Of a stretch of 64,000 nt of DNA, positions 54,292-64,000 are shown one piece after another. Both the position numbers and the translations under genes were made by a program. Each line of letters starts with the position of its first letter. Position 1 is the first letter of the stretch. Source of the stretch: Neonectria sp. B-13 (lineage: Eukaryota > Ascomycota > Sordariomycetes > Hypocreales > Nectriaceae); NCBI GenBank assembly GCA_002682825.1, contig NOKP01000004.1:17711-81710 (forward strand), in the 5' to 3' direction. Below the pieces are notes generated by a model. It saw only the letters and a list, made by a program, of their open reading frames with translations. It searched no databases and had not been told where the DNA came from.

Positions 54292-55680
54292 ACACCCGGG
54301 ATCTCGGACTGTAGCCGGCCTCACATCATGAGGCTTAATATGCGCTTGACCTCGTCTGGTGATTGTGATCCATTTCCTCAATCAGTCATTCGAGAATGCG
54401 ATAACGAAGTCCATCCGCCCACATTTGTGCTTCATTCAAGGTCTTAGCGGAATCTGATTGGCTTGCTTTATTTTTTCTCCTTTTTAGAGCAGCATTTTGG
54501 TTGGCTTGCTTTACTTTTTTCATATTTTGAAGCAGCTCCACTTTCCAGCGTAGCATCTATTGAAGGGTACACAGGGGGCAGGGGGCGATACCGCACAGAT
54601 GCCTTCTCCGTCTAATGAGAGTATATAGGGGATGATTGGCCGTGGATGAAGTGCACTTTCCTGCAAGCCATGCTGCTGCCGCCTTATTTGCCTTGACACC
54701 ATTTTGCGAACCATTTCTTGCTACAATAATAGAATGTCGGGGATCCTAGTCGAACGTACAGTAGGTTGATTCTTCCTTGCCTTTGTGAAATGCTGATCTA
54801 AAAATAATAGTTCGTACTTACGGAAAGCAATGAGTCTTGCCCAAGTAGGATGACTGAAGCGTACGGTCCAGATAGGTCATGGTTTAGCCACATGGTTTCC
54901 GATCTTCGGGCGGTCTACCTCTCTTTTGACCTGCCTTTGTGCGGTATAGCTGATATGGACTACGAGGATGAGAAAGTACTGCCGCAGGGGGACAGCGTTG
55001 CTCTAGCTGGGGAACCTCGAGACTGGGGAGAGAAAATGCCATTGCTGGAGAAAGGGTTGCTCTAGATAGAGGGCCTCAAAACCTGGATGCTAAAGAGTCG
55101 GCGTGACTCAACTTTATCATGTACATGAGCAGTAATAGTCTTCAGCCTGGTCTGGGGCTGAGAGTTGTCTCAGGGTCGGTCTTATCCACGTCGTGAGCCG
55201 AGCAATACGCCCAGTTAATCCCCAGTACGAGTGGAACATACGCTGTGCCACTAAAATAAGACATGAGCCGTAAGTATCAGCCCAGAATGCTACCCATAAA
55301 GGATCCAGCCGTGTAAAAATACGGCTTGGGACGTAGTATCGTGCTCCACGACATGAACACGTAAACTTGCCGGCTGCTCACCTACCATGGGAGGAACATC
55401 ATCCTTATTGGGTAGTCACAGATTCCAGCAAGGCTGCCTGACTGCAGAATAATCCCAGGTATTGACGCCCTTGCCCTGCACCTGTTGTGAGTTTGGGATT
55501 CACCGCCTCTTCTAACCAGGCCGCAAATAAAGCCATCCACATCAGGCTAGCAAGGAGCCTTCGAGTCTAAGAATAAAAAGGCAAAGTCATTCCTCTTTGT
55601 TCATTCACAACAGTGCAAACAACCCTCCTATTTTTCCTACAACATAAGGACACCATGCTCTTCAATCCTCCAGACCGAAG
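54292..55680. other. intergenic, no supported gene
   Basis: Short ORFs only (a 71-codon frame at 54850-55065 has no recognisable features). T-rich tracts lie near 54470-54520. No repeat was recognised. Confidence 0.45.
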
Positions 55681-55955
55681 ATGGTACAGTTTGCATGTAC
55701 AAAGGATGAAGTGAAGAAGCTCAGTAGGTCCCAGATCATTCCAGTCCGCCCGACATCCAGCTAACTGACTCAGTGGACGATGGTATTATCACACAGAAGA
55801 ACATTGACGGGGAAGAGGGTGAAAAGGAGATAGTGAATTTTGGGACTGCAGAGTTCCTGGCAATATCGAGAAGTATGTCAACCATAAACGCAATAACTGG
55901 TACTATCACGATGTTCACTACTGCTTTCATTCTGAAATACTTTGGCTATTGTTAG
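55681..55955 (+). CDS. small single-pass membrane protein, 74 aa
   Basis: Exons 55681-55723 and 55774-55955 with a well-formed 50-bp intron (GTAGGT, GCTAACTGAC, CTCAG). The protein starts MVQFACTKDEVKKLMDD, is acidic in the middle, and ends with one membrane helix (INAITGTITMFTTAFILKYF) and GYC. The precise splice signals and in-frame join support a real short gene. No family was recognised. Confidence 0.5.
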
Positions 55956-56458
55956 AAACATGTACCTAGGTTTTATTTTGTTTTAAGTTTCATTGCCTTG
56001 GCCCTTTCCAAAACCCCTTCCAGTCTACGGATGCACAGCGAAAGTCGGAGACAAAGACAACTCTCGAGCTAAAGAACAGCCAATGATTAGATGGAGTAGA
56101 GGTGGTTCGCTGCATCACTAGCAATGCCGTCTGGAAGCTTAATTACCTACCTGGAAACCCCCAACATGATCGTGCAATGCTTGGCTGGTGTCGAATGAGA
56201 TAAACCATGTCTATTACTTGCCCATTGACTCCATCCGCCCTCTGGGTCAGACTTAGATCCTGCGTCTGATTAGTTGGTATACCGAGTTGGGTGGCCCCAC
56301 CCTGTGCCGACTTGTTGAAAAACGGTTATCCGAGGTAATGCCGCTGCAATGGCGGTCGCCCCCGCAACGCAATTCTAAACCGTAACATTTGGTCTTAATA
56401 TGTTTTGAATGTCACATCAATCCGTTTTCCATCCACCAAGCATCTACCGCAATACCCG

Positions 56459-58798
56459 ATGACGCAGCCGAGGAGTAATGAAGAACTTGAAAGGCTCCTG
56501 CAACGGGCCGAGCAACGCGCCGACGAAGCAGAGAGAGAGCGACAGGAGGAGCGACAACGTGCCGAGAGAGAGCAGCAACGCGCCGACGAAGCTGAGGAAC
56601 AAACACGGCCTACCACACTTGACGAATACATCGCCGCATGCCATGACCTCGTCTTCTCCAAATTTGCTGTCGAAACAGACAAAAAATTGACCTCGAAGGG
56701 CCCTATCACCAATCTGCGTAACAAGTGGTGTCTGATACATCTTAGACCATGGCAGGACTTCCTAGAACAACAAAGAGTCATCTTTGGTGCACTCTACGAC
56801 ACATTCCCTGCCCAGAGCCAGGCTTTCGAGAGCTGAAGTTTCCTGGCCGGCTTGGGGAACCGGATCTCCTAGCGATCGATAGCAAACGAGAAGACACTCG
56901 AACATTTCCTACACAACAGTGTAGAGGACCCAGTCAGAGCGATAATAGAGCAGCTCAAGCAGGTAGAGGAGGTCAGCAGTGCATTCAACATAGGAAATAG
57001 CATCATCTTCGAGAATCACCCCCATGCCATCAGCAACGTCGCTAAAGAAGTCGTTGCCCAGAGGACTCCTTCGACACCACCACAGACGCCATACCGCACA
57101 CGAGACCTCAACCAGCTGCGACCCGATCAGATCTGCGTCTATCGATCCAACGATGCACTCGCAACGACGCGTACCATGATCTACGTTTCTGAGTATAAGC
57201 CCCCCCACAAGCTGACCGTTCCGCATCTTCGTCTCGGTCTGCGGGCTATGAACATTCTCAAGGACGTTGTCAATCGAAAAACCATTCCCACTTCCATGGA
57301 CCCGGACGCTCTTTTCCAGTATTACGCGGACAGGCTTACGGCATCTGCCGTCACGCAGACCTATCATTACTTGATTGAGGGAGGCCTTGAGTATGGTCTC
57401 CTGACCACTGGCGAAGCGATCGTGTTCCTCAGGGTCGACTGGGAGGAACCGGAAACGTTATATTACCACCTAGCAGAACCCGGCCCCGAGGTGTCCGCCC
57501 ATCCAAATCATTTCCACGTCTGTACGGCCGTGGGTCAGTATCTAGCTTTCAGCCTCATGGCCCTCGGCCCACCAGGAGAACGGCGGATGCATGGACAAGA
57601 GGAGCGTCGACAGGCTACTCTTGACTTGAGCAAGTGGGCAGAAGACTTTGAAACGACACATCGGTCAATTCCAGAAAGCGGAAGACAGGCATCAGACAGC
57701 TCACCTGCTTACACACCCACCACTTACGAGGGCGTCGACCGATCACCGTACCTCCTCCGCGGAAAGAGACGCCGACCTGGTAGAACTGATCAAGTCGACA
57801 AGGAAACGCTAAGAAAGGATCCATCAGAATCATCTGATGACGAGTCGGCGCCTAATCTGCCGGATACTCCCAGCCCGGCGGAGCGGCGATCACATGGTGA
57901 AGGGCAGAGAGCTCGACGCAGTCAGCGGATTCTGGCCCAACGGCCACGCGGAGGCGGCGAACAAGACCGGAAGTACTGCACTCAGAAATGCCTTCTGGGG
58001 CTCGTCAGGGGAGGTTTTCTTGACCTAGAGTGTCCCAACGTGGCGCTTCACCGCAGGCAGGACGGCTGTGACGACCTCCATCCAGTCGATCATGCTGAAT
58101 GGCTTCAACTTCTCCGAAAGCAGCTGGAACGATCATTAGATGACGGCATTACGCCGTTAGGAGAGGGTGGTGCGCGCGGTGTGCTCTTCCAGGTAACCGT
58201 ACTTGCGTATGGCTATACATTCGTCAGCAAGGGCACGGTGCGGGCGTTCATCCCCGATCTCAAGCATGAAGCTACAGTCTACGAGCGCCTCCGGCCGATC
58301 CAAGGCGTCAACGTGCCTGTGTTCTTGGGTGCTATCGACCTCCAATCGATGAACAAGATATACTACTACGACCATCGGGTGTATGTGGTGCATATGATGT
58401 TTCTGTCATGGGGAGGGCATCACATTGATCCAGCAGAAACCGTGCTCAAAGATAAGGCGGTGCGGTCATTGCGAGCGATGCATCAAGAGGGCGTGGTCCA
58501 CAAGGATGTGCGCGTTGCAAACATGTTGTTCAATCCCGAGACTAATGGGGTTATAATAATTGACTTTGAACGGGCTTTGCTATTCAGGCCGCCTCGGCGT
58601 CCGTTGGCGCAGTTGGTGCCAAACAAGCGAGCATGGAAGCAACAGACAATAAATGCCAAGAAGGCGACTGGAGATTCATGCAATCAAAGCCGATCAAGTC
58701 AAGGGTTTCCAGAGGATATTTTGATGGCGAAGGCGGCGTTTCTAGACGGAAAAATGCACCTAGAAGAGTCATGCCCAAGCGACCCATTATTAGCATAG
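56459..58798 (+). pseudogene. fungal kinase-fold gene with two premature stops
   Basis: One open frame of 780 codons is interrupted only by TGA at 56834-56836 and TAG at 56870-56872. The N-terminal 125 residues include a charged coiled coil (RNEELERLLQRAEQRADEAE-type). After the stops the frame continues through DLNQLRPDQICVY, EYKPPHKLTVPHLRLGLR, GGLEYGLLTTGEAIVFL and a Ser/Pro linker to a kinase-like lobe: HKDVRVANMLF (catalytic loop) and IIDFE (DFG variant). It belongs to a large fungal kinase-like family (from memory). Both stops can be explained by C-to-T changes (CGA to TGA, CAG to TAG), the direction of RIP or cytosine deamination. Elsewhere the frame is intact, so inactivation is recent or the stops are sequence errors. 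Confidence 0.75.
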
Positions 58799-58976
58799 GC
58801 CCCGATAATCGTAACTAAATGCATAAATGTAGTGAAGTCTAAAGAAGCAAATGTCAACCACTACCTTGTCCCCCAAAATGTAAATCAAAACACAATTTTT
58901 TTGTCATTCCATACATACCGCCACAAAATTCACCCTCCTATACGGTCGAACTGCAACCACTCACTAAGTTGAGGAC

Positions 58977-59763
58977 ATGATACCACAACGGATCACGGAT
59001 GTCTATCCTTTTCAGAAGCAGTGTGCCTTCAACATCGACCACCAAGGCCAAGAACATCGCGTGTGTTGGTCTGGAGATTGGCGAAGGCCACCTGATCTAT
59101 CGTCATTTCCGGTTCTCGACGGTGCAACCTCTGAGCATATCCCTCACAACCCTGAGGTAGATAAGCTATGGAGCGTCTCCCGAGCGATCAGACACGGCTC
59201 GGACTCTCACATCCGAGAATTGAACAATTGCACAGATGGTTTTCCGATCTGCAAGGTTGCGATAGATGAGAGACAGAGGCTCTTGGTCCAAGAGGAGTTC
59301 TCACTCCTCTGGTATTTCTCCACATCACATCCCAATCTTCCAGTCGTACGAACAAGCTCTGTGCCCCTCCAAGACGGGCAGGGTATTTTCGGCTTCAAGA
59401 TGGAGAAGCTTTACGAAATTTCCCTTGAGGACTTAGCAGGGTACCTTGGCGAGGTTGAGATGGCAATTAAGGGGATCCACGAGGCTAGAGTCATTCATTA
59501 TGACCTATCTATAAGCAATATCATGTCGAACATAGAGGGTCAAATGACTCTTATCGATTTTGGTCGAGGCGGTTTTATTGGGAATGAGATCCCCCTCAGT
59601 AAAGAGAAAGGGACCAAACCAACTGGTAAACAGACATACTCTACCTCCTGGGATTTGGAAGCTTTGCAGAAGATTCATGGTAAGTCCCTAATTTCACAGG
59701 TGATCTTCACACTAATCACAATCAGATGTTATGGAGAAGATGAAAATTGGTAGGCAAGCGTGA
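58977..59763 (+). CDS. small fungal kinase-like protein, 246 aa
   Basis: Exons 58977-59679 and 59726-59763 (GTAAGT to ATCAG). The N-terminal 90 residues have no recognisable fold. Then PICKVAI, FSLLWYFSTSHPNLP, a hinge-like FKMEKLYEISLEDL, the catalytic loop HYDLSISNIM (Asp and Asn in place) and the metal motif IDFGRGG. The C-lobe is nearly absent, so the protein is about two thirds of a normal kinase domain, like other short fungal kinase-like (APH/RIO-style) proteins. Unlike its neighbour it is intact. Confidence 0.6.
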
Positions 59764-60063
59764 TGTGACGTTCAATTTCCGATGGTAATAAACTGGGTGT
59801 GCTGGGATTGTGTTGGCAGGGGATACGGGCGTGGATATTGAGCGTGGACGCGAGGTAGTCACGTAGGTAATAAGTAACCTGAAAGTGCGAAACTGAGTTG
59901 ATAGCTAAGGAGCGTAGTCTAGAGTAGCTAGGAAATTTGAGGGTCTTATATACATGCTTGCCCCTTGCATTGTTGGTAAGCACCAACTGGTCAATCCACT
60001 GCATTTGCACAGAGATAATGGGAAAACCCGGTGGGAAAACCATCATCGTGGACAATCAAAGGT

Positions 60064-60288
60064 CTATGTCCCTGGGGTTAGGTAGCCTGTAGTGCGTTTT
60101 AGCTTCCCCTTGTTTAGCAAGTTAAGATATTGGCTTACATGACTTGTAGCACAATCATAGCAGACACCAGTGGAATAGTACTGCGTCTGCTGTTGTTTCC
60201 CCGGGCATTTCTTCATGTTGATACAATTTTGCTCGCGAAGGAAAACTTTGTGCCCACAGGTGAATTCATGATAAAATTTGATGCACAT
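60064..60288 (-). CDS. small Cys-rich protein, 74 aa
   Basis: MCIKFYHEFTCGHK followed by C ... KKCPGK and GVCYDC. This pattern (MC-x7-TCGH, later C-P and CYDC) is common in short fungal proteins that probably bind one or two zinc ions. No enzymatic domain. The function is unknown. Confidence 0.5.
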   Translation of the reverse strand: MCIKFYHEFTCGHKVFLREQNCINMKKCPGKQQQTQYYSTGVCYDCATSHVSQYLNLLNKGKLKRTTGYLTPGT

Positions 60289-60408
60289 GATTCAGACAAG
60301 GTCGTGGTAACGAAAACAGAGATGGAGGTCGTCGAAGCTGTTCGTGAAGGTATGACTGGCTGCTTGAGGCTCAGGCTCATCCTACAAATACGGTGGTTAT
60401 CATACTGA

Positions 60409-60786
60409 TTAAATACCAATCCCAACCTGAGGGCGGCATGATCCTTCTTGGAAGTACCATGGCATTGTCGTCTCAATAATCCGCAAGGCGCATCGTTGAA
60501 AGGGGGGGTGGTGTGGGTGGTGCGGACCACGATGCAGATTAGGCTTGTTGCGTAACATCTCGTTCGCAATTTCACTGGAAGGTGCATGAATGGTCAGCTG
60601 GTTACTCCAATTGTCGTATGTGCAAGTGGAACGACGGGTACTTAACCAATGAATTGTAGAGCATTCTCCTGTGCTGTGATCAAACTCGCGCACAAGATGG
60701 CGCATCTCCGAGTAGGCAGCGATGTCTGAGTTGGGGGCGATGATGCATGCTACCGCACTGTATCTGCCATGTGTGTATCCATACAT
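60409..60786 (-). CDS. doubtful short ORF, 125 aa
   Basis: An ATG-started frame (MYGYTHGRYSAVACIIAPNS) with a His-rich patch (HRGPHHPHHPPF). No family, no intron or promoter support. Kept only because it is the longest frame in this stretch. Confidence 0.2.
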   Translation of the reverse strand: MYGYTHGRYSAVACIIAPNSDIAAYSEMRHLVREFDHSTGECSTIHWLSTRRSTCTYDNWSNQLTIHAPSSEIANEMLRNKPNLHRGPHHPHHPPFQRCALRIIETTMPWYFQEGSCRPQVGIGI

Positions 60787-60904
60787 CCCTGCATCTGCAT
60801 CAACCTATAGAATTACACGTCGGATACTATAAAGCCGAGACATTCGCATTAGTCATCAGCAAATGTCAACCTTCTTAAGCTGGAGCGGGGTCGCCCTCCT
60901 TTCC

Positions 60905-61127
60905 GCTTTTCCTTCCTTCCTCTCTTCCTTCCTTCCTCTCTTCCTTGCTTCCTCGCTTCCTTCCTCTCTTCCTTCCTCTCTTCCTTCCTCTCTTCCTTCC
61001 TCTCTTCCTTCCTCTCTTCCTTCCTCTCTTCCTTCCTCTCTTCCTTCCTCTCTTCCTTCCTCTCTTCCTTCCTCTCTTCCTTCCTCTCTTCCTTCCTCTC
61101 TTCCTTCCCCTCTTCCTTCCCCTCGCA
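60905..61127. repeat. TTCCTTCCTCTC 12-bp tandem repeat
   Basis: About 17 near-perfect copies of a 12-bp pyrimidine unit. In one frame it encodes Ser-Leu-Pro repeats, on the other strand Glu-Glu-Arg-Lys repeats; both are by-products of the repeat. It ends just before the ATG at 61139 and could act as a CT-rich promoter leader. Confidence 0.85.
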
Positions 61128-61138
61128 CTTTTGGACCC

Positions 61139-62117
61139 ATGGAGGCCTCGCCACAACCCGCCTCACCCGAATCACAACCCGCCTCACCCGCATCACAACC
61201 CGCCTCACCCGCATCACAACCTGCCTTAGTGTCAAAATGTTTGAAAGCACTCGCGGCTCAGCTGAACAGGTTTATGCGGCCGGGCGCGCCCACTGACAGC
61301 CAGACAACTCTGCTAGAGAAGAACTTGGGCTTAATGAGGGAAGACGATTACCAACGCGCGGAGTTATCAGCCGCAGTCAAAAGCAGGCATAAATCCGTGC
61401 AAGGTCTTTTGAAAACCATTCTCGATAAAGCTGGCGCTGATGCCTGCATTCTGTGCTGTTACACACTTTCCATGACAGCACTGGATAATCTAAGATCGGT
61501 ACCCTCCTTCATAGATACTTTGATTAACTGGTTGAGGGAGACTCGAATCCCCGAAGCTTTCACGATCCATTCTCAAAACCTTCAAGAAAAACATCAAGAT
61601 ATTTTTAGATCGAGTACGGCAGGATATGCATCTTCGTTGAACTGAAGACTGATTCTCAAAGCAGGTAGTCGTTCCTCAAAGCGAGTCTTTGCGCATACGG
61701 AAGCGCCATCGGAATGTCCGGCTCACCCCGTCTCTGCTAAACGCCCTCGCCGTGCGACCCACGAACACGTCCATGATCCGGAGAGTTTAAGGCAGGCTCA
61801 AAGAATGGATGAGGAAACATGCCTTGAGGACGACGATAGCGATGATAGTGAGGAGCTCGGCGATGTACCTGTGGATGGTGCGTTCACTACGACCTCTTGG
61901 GAGCTTATGCTGACATTCTTGTTGTTCAGGCGCGTTTGAAGGAGCTGTTTACGGGCTTAAATACTCCCATACGCTTCACGCTCTCGCCCTTACCGATCAT
62001 CCACAGGCCAAACTGACATTACCGAAAGACCCCAACATCTCTCCATTCATCATGTTTAAGTGTTCTCAGGAGACTGCTTTGAGGTTCTTGACGAAAGGGA
62101 AAAAGCTATTAGAGTAG
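61139..62117 (+). CDS. hypothetical protein with N-terminal 7-residue repeats, 291 aa
   Basis: Exons 61139-61613, 61665-61877 and 61930-62117, introns with GTACGG/CAG and GTGCGT/CAG borders, giving one continuous frame. The ATG at 61139 (in CCCATGG context) is preferred over 60863, which would translate the 12-bp repeat. The N-terminus has three ASP(E/A)SQP repeats encoded by a 21-bp tandem repeat (about 61158-61220). Then comes a helical domain (KCLKALAAQLNRFMRPG, HKSVQGLLKTILDKAGAD), an acidic EDDDSDDSEE patch, a basic KRPRR, and a C-terminal region KYSHTLHALALTDHP. No family was recognised. Confidence 0.5.
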
Positions 62118-62123
62118 CAGTTT

Positions 62124-62508
62124 CTATTGAATCTGGCCAACCCGGTGTGCTCTAATGCAAATAAATTTCCATTTCTTTGTCCACGGCACAATTACTAAGC
62201 CCTGGCCCCAATCTCCAACTAAGCCAATAAATTTACCGCCTGCGGCACTTTCAATGACTCGAACACTACCCTCTGACTCTAGCCTCGAATCGACCACTAT
62301 TGCCACTACGTCGTCGTCTGGAATATCGCCTTGGAGATCGCCGTATTGATGCCAAGTTATCGTCGAGCAATGTTGGTTCGTCTGGAAAGGAGTTAGATTA
62401 AGAGGGCCGTATCGACATACTCGTGTTCACACATGCACACACTTCTTCTTTGCATCGTTCGAGGAGTTTCTCATCCGATTCGTCGTGCTGGACTGTGATC
62501 TCTTTCAT
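62124..62508 (-). CDS. hypothetical small protein, 107 aa
   Basis: Exons 62508-62443 and 62381-62124 (donor GTGTGT, acceptor CCAG) join in phase: MKEITVQHDESDEKLL, then ITWHQYGDLQGDIPDDD, VVAIVVDSRLESEGSV and GKFIGLVGDWGQGLVIVPWT. Alternating hydrophobics suggest a small beta-rich fold. A longer 5' end is possible. Its stop is 6 bp from the stop of the convergent gene. Confidence 0.4.
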
Positions 62509-62878
62509 CCCCCAGCTCTCGTCCTTGAGGCTTGTGATCACGGATGTCTGTGTGGTATCGTGGCTTCGTGTCGAACGCGCAGCTCAACGACGCGAGGTTG
62601 AGGTGTGAGATGACGTGCAAAATGAACTGTGAGAGGATTCTGTCAGCTAGGAGGGCTCGACAAGAGAATGACAGCAAAATCGGGAGATGGATTCATAATA
62701 CCTTACAACCATTGCATGAGGTTGTTGCCAGGAAGATAGTTTTACGAGGGTGGGACGTGGGCGCGTGTGCATTGCGGCCTAGCGAGTGCCTGACGACCCA
62801 CTAATCACGTGTCGGGTGATGCGAGTGGAGCGGGAGGCAGGAGGGAAGAAGGGGGGAAGAAGGAAGGAAGAGCGGGAG
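62509..62878. other. intergenic before the assembly gap
   Basis: Short ORFs in several frames, no family recognised. Confidence 0.4.
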
Positions 62879-62978
62879 NNNNNNNNNNNNNNNNNNNNNN
62901 NNNNNNNNNNNNNNNNNNNNNNNNNNNNNNNNNNNNNNNNNNNNNNNNNNNNNNNNNNNNNNNNNNNNNNNNNNNNNN
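62879..62978. other. 100-N assembly gap
   Basis: Exactly 100 N, the usual placeholder for a gap of unknown size, with GGAA-rich sequence on both sides. Confidence 0.95.
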
Positions 62979-63076
62979 GAAGGAAGGAAGGAAGGAAGGA
63001 AGGAAGGAAGGAAGGAAGGAAGGAAGGAAGGAAGGAAGGAAGGAAGGAAGGAAGGAAGGAAGGAAGGAAGGAAGGA
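62979..63076. repeat. GGAA tetranucleotide microsatellite
   Basis: About 24 copies of GAAG/GGAA. The gap lies directly in front, so the array is longer in the genome. ORFs here (Lys-Glu-Gly-Arg repeats) are artefacts. Confidence 0.9.
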
Positions 63077-64000
63077 AAAGAGGAAGGGAAGCACACTGCT
63101 CAATTGAGGAGCGAGCCTTAGCGAGCCTTACCTAATCTGGGGCCTTCCCCCTTGGAAGGAAGAGCGGAGGAGTCAGTGCTGCTCAGGTCGCGCTCGAGCC
63201 ATGTCAAAAGACGATGAATGGATTTTATGATCTCGCTCTTTGACCTTTCCAAAGCCGCGTCAATTCAGAGGCAAGCATGCTTCGATCAACCGACTAGAGG
63301 CCAATTAATAGTGATCACCGTGACTTTTATATACAATAATTGAAACAAGTGATGAATCGCGGCCCAGCTTATGCTGGCCTATTCTGCGACGCAGGCTACT
63401 CTGTCGGCCGCATAGGAACATGGACCAGTCTACAAAGGTTCGCGAACCTGAATCAGGGGCCACTAAAGAAAAGGTGTGGGTTTACCAAACATAAGCTCGA
63501 GTTCTTATAAACAACATCAGTCGATACTTGTCGGCCATTAGACAGCCTCACCGCCAGGTCTGGCCCTTGTCCCCTCTGTGGCCGCGTATGAAGTCGTTAG
63601 CATCGCCAGGAATGAAGTTCTAATGCAAGACATGTCTGCTGTCGGTTGGCGCGGAGTCAACAGGATCATATACTCCAGAGAGCAAGGGTGGATCTGAAGC
63701 AGCCAACAATGGCTCCGGCCCGACCTAGCGCCATTGAGTGCCTGCCAACGTCCGCATGTAAGTCGTTGAAGTCGTGGGTGATGGAGGGCGGCCGACATAC
63801 AGACCTGTGATTGTCTCCAATGGTTAGAGACACGTCAACCATGAATATGCATGATGTCCATCCATAGGCACGTAAAAGCCTCGCTTAGAGATCACCGGGG
63901 ATAGAACCGGCCAGCCTCACTTCTTCTGGCCACATTCCCGGCTCTTCCAAGCCATGTCTAGAACAACACAGTAGTGCCAACAGCAGTATCAGTTGTGGTG
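63077..64000. other. no gene recognised
   Basis: Only short ORFs (longest 86 codons on the minus strand at 63538-63798) without family features or splice support. Confidence 0.45.

Noticed and set aside
60849..61250. Long minus-strand ORFs with Glu-Glu-Arg-Lys repeats
   Set aside because: Direct products of the 12-bp pyrimidine repeat; open in several frames because the repeat has no stops.
62779..63135. ORFs spanning the N gap
   Set aside because: They consist of X residues and GGAA-derived repeats.
1..64000. Starship captain (DUF3435 tyrosine recombinase) in the window
   Set aside because: I looked through the translated frames and saw no R ... H-x-x-R ... Y recombinase-like protein.

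Overview
The window is nuclear DNA of a filamentous ascomycete (Pezizomycotina, most likely a Eurotiales-type mould such as Aspergillus or Penicillium). This is inferred from short GT-AG introns of about 45-60 bp with CTAAC/CTGAC branch sites, a Zn(II)2Cys6 regulator, fungus-only families (DUF3723, LaeA-like methyltransferase, patatin-like and ferric-reductase-like genes) and a degraded fungal LINE. All intron models were built by eye and no database search was possible. No tRNA, rRNA, CRISPR array or telomere repeat was seen.

Layout. 1-2.8 kb: poly-C edge and a decayed STAND/NLR-like relic. 2.8-6.3 kb: a C6 zinc-cluster transcription factor carrying two duplicated blocks, each split by a single N (probable unresolved contig overlaps). 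7.3-9.6 kb: a poorly preserved hypothetical gene, a LINE 3' fragment and a 53-bp minisatellite. 10.3-17.3 kb: a secreted LPMO-like protein, a SANT/Myb-like nuclear protein and a sirtuin fused to a Cys-rich N-terminal module. 18.2-26.9 kb: mostly orphan genes, including a run of four short coiled-coil genes and a tiny MADS-like gene. 27.1-39.3 kb: a patatin-like phospholipase (PLP), a His-rich zinc protein, a four-helix membrane protein divergent from a ferric-reductase-like gene (FRE), a coiled-coil gene divergent from a membrane protein, a pseudokinase, and a DUF3723 gene. 40-46 kb: coiled-coil, J-domain, GPI-type surface protein, a second PLP relic and a secreted lactonase. 47-54 kb: a LaeA-like methyltransferase, a repeat-containing coiled-coil protein and a broken nucleoside-phosphorylase effector domain. 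55.7-62.5 kb: small genes and two kinase-fold genes, one with two premature stops. 62.9 kb: a 100-N gap inside a GGAA microsatellite.

Two larger signals stand out. First, PLP, FRE and DUF3723 lie within 12 kb, with an NLR-type effector-domain relic nearby. These are the accessory families known from Starship giant transposons, so the segment is a candidate Starship interior or remnant; no DUF3435 captain is visible in the window. Second, a G-rich element (consensus near GCAGGGGTG-n-GTTTC, reverse GAAAC-n-CACCCCTGC) recurs upstream of at least ten unrelated genes between 10 and 46 kb. It includes five tandem 23-bp copies between one divergent gene pair, an inverted-repeat version, and an identical 15-mer at two promoters. 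This looks like an undescribed shared regulatory element of the accessory region.
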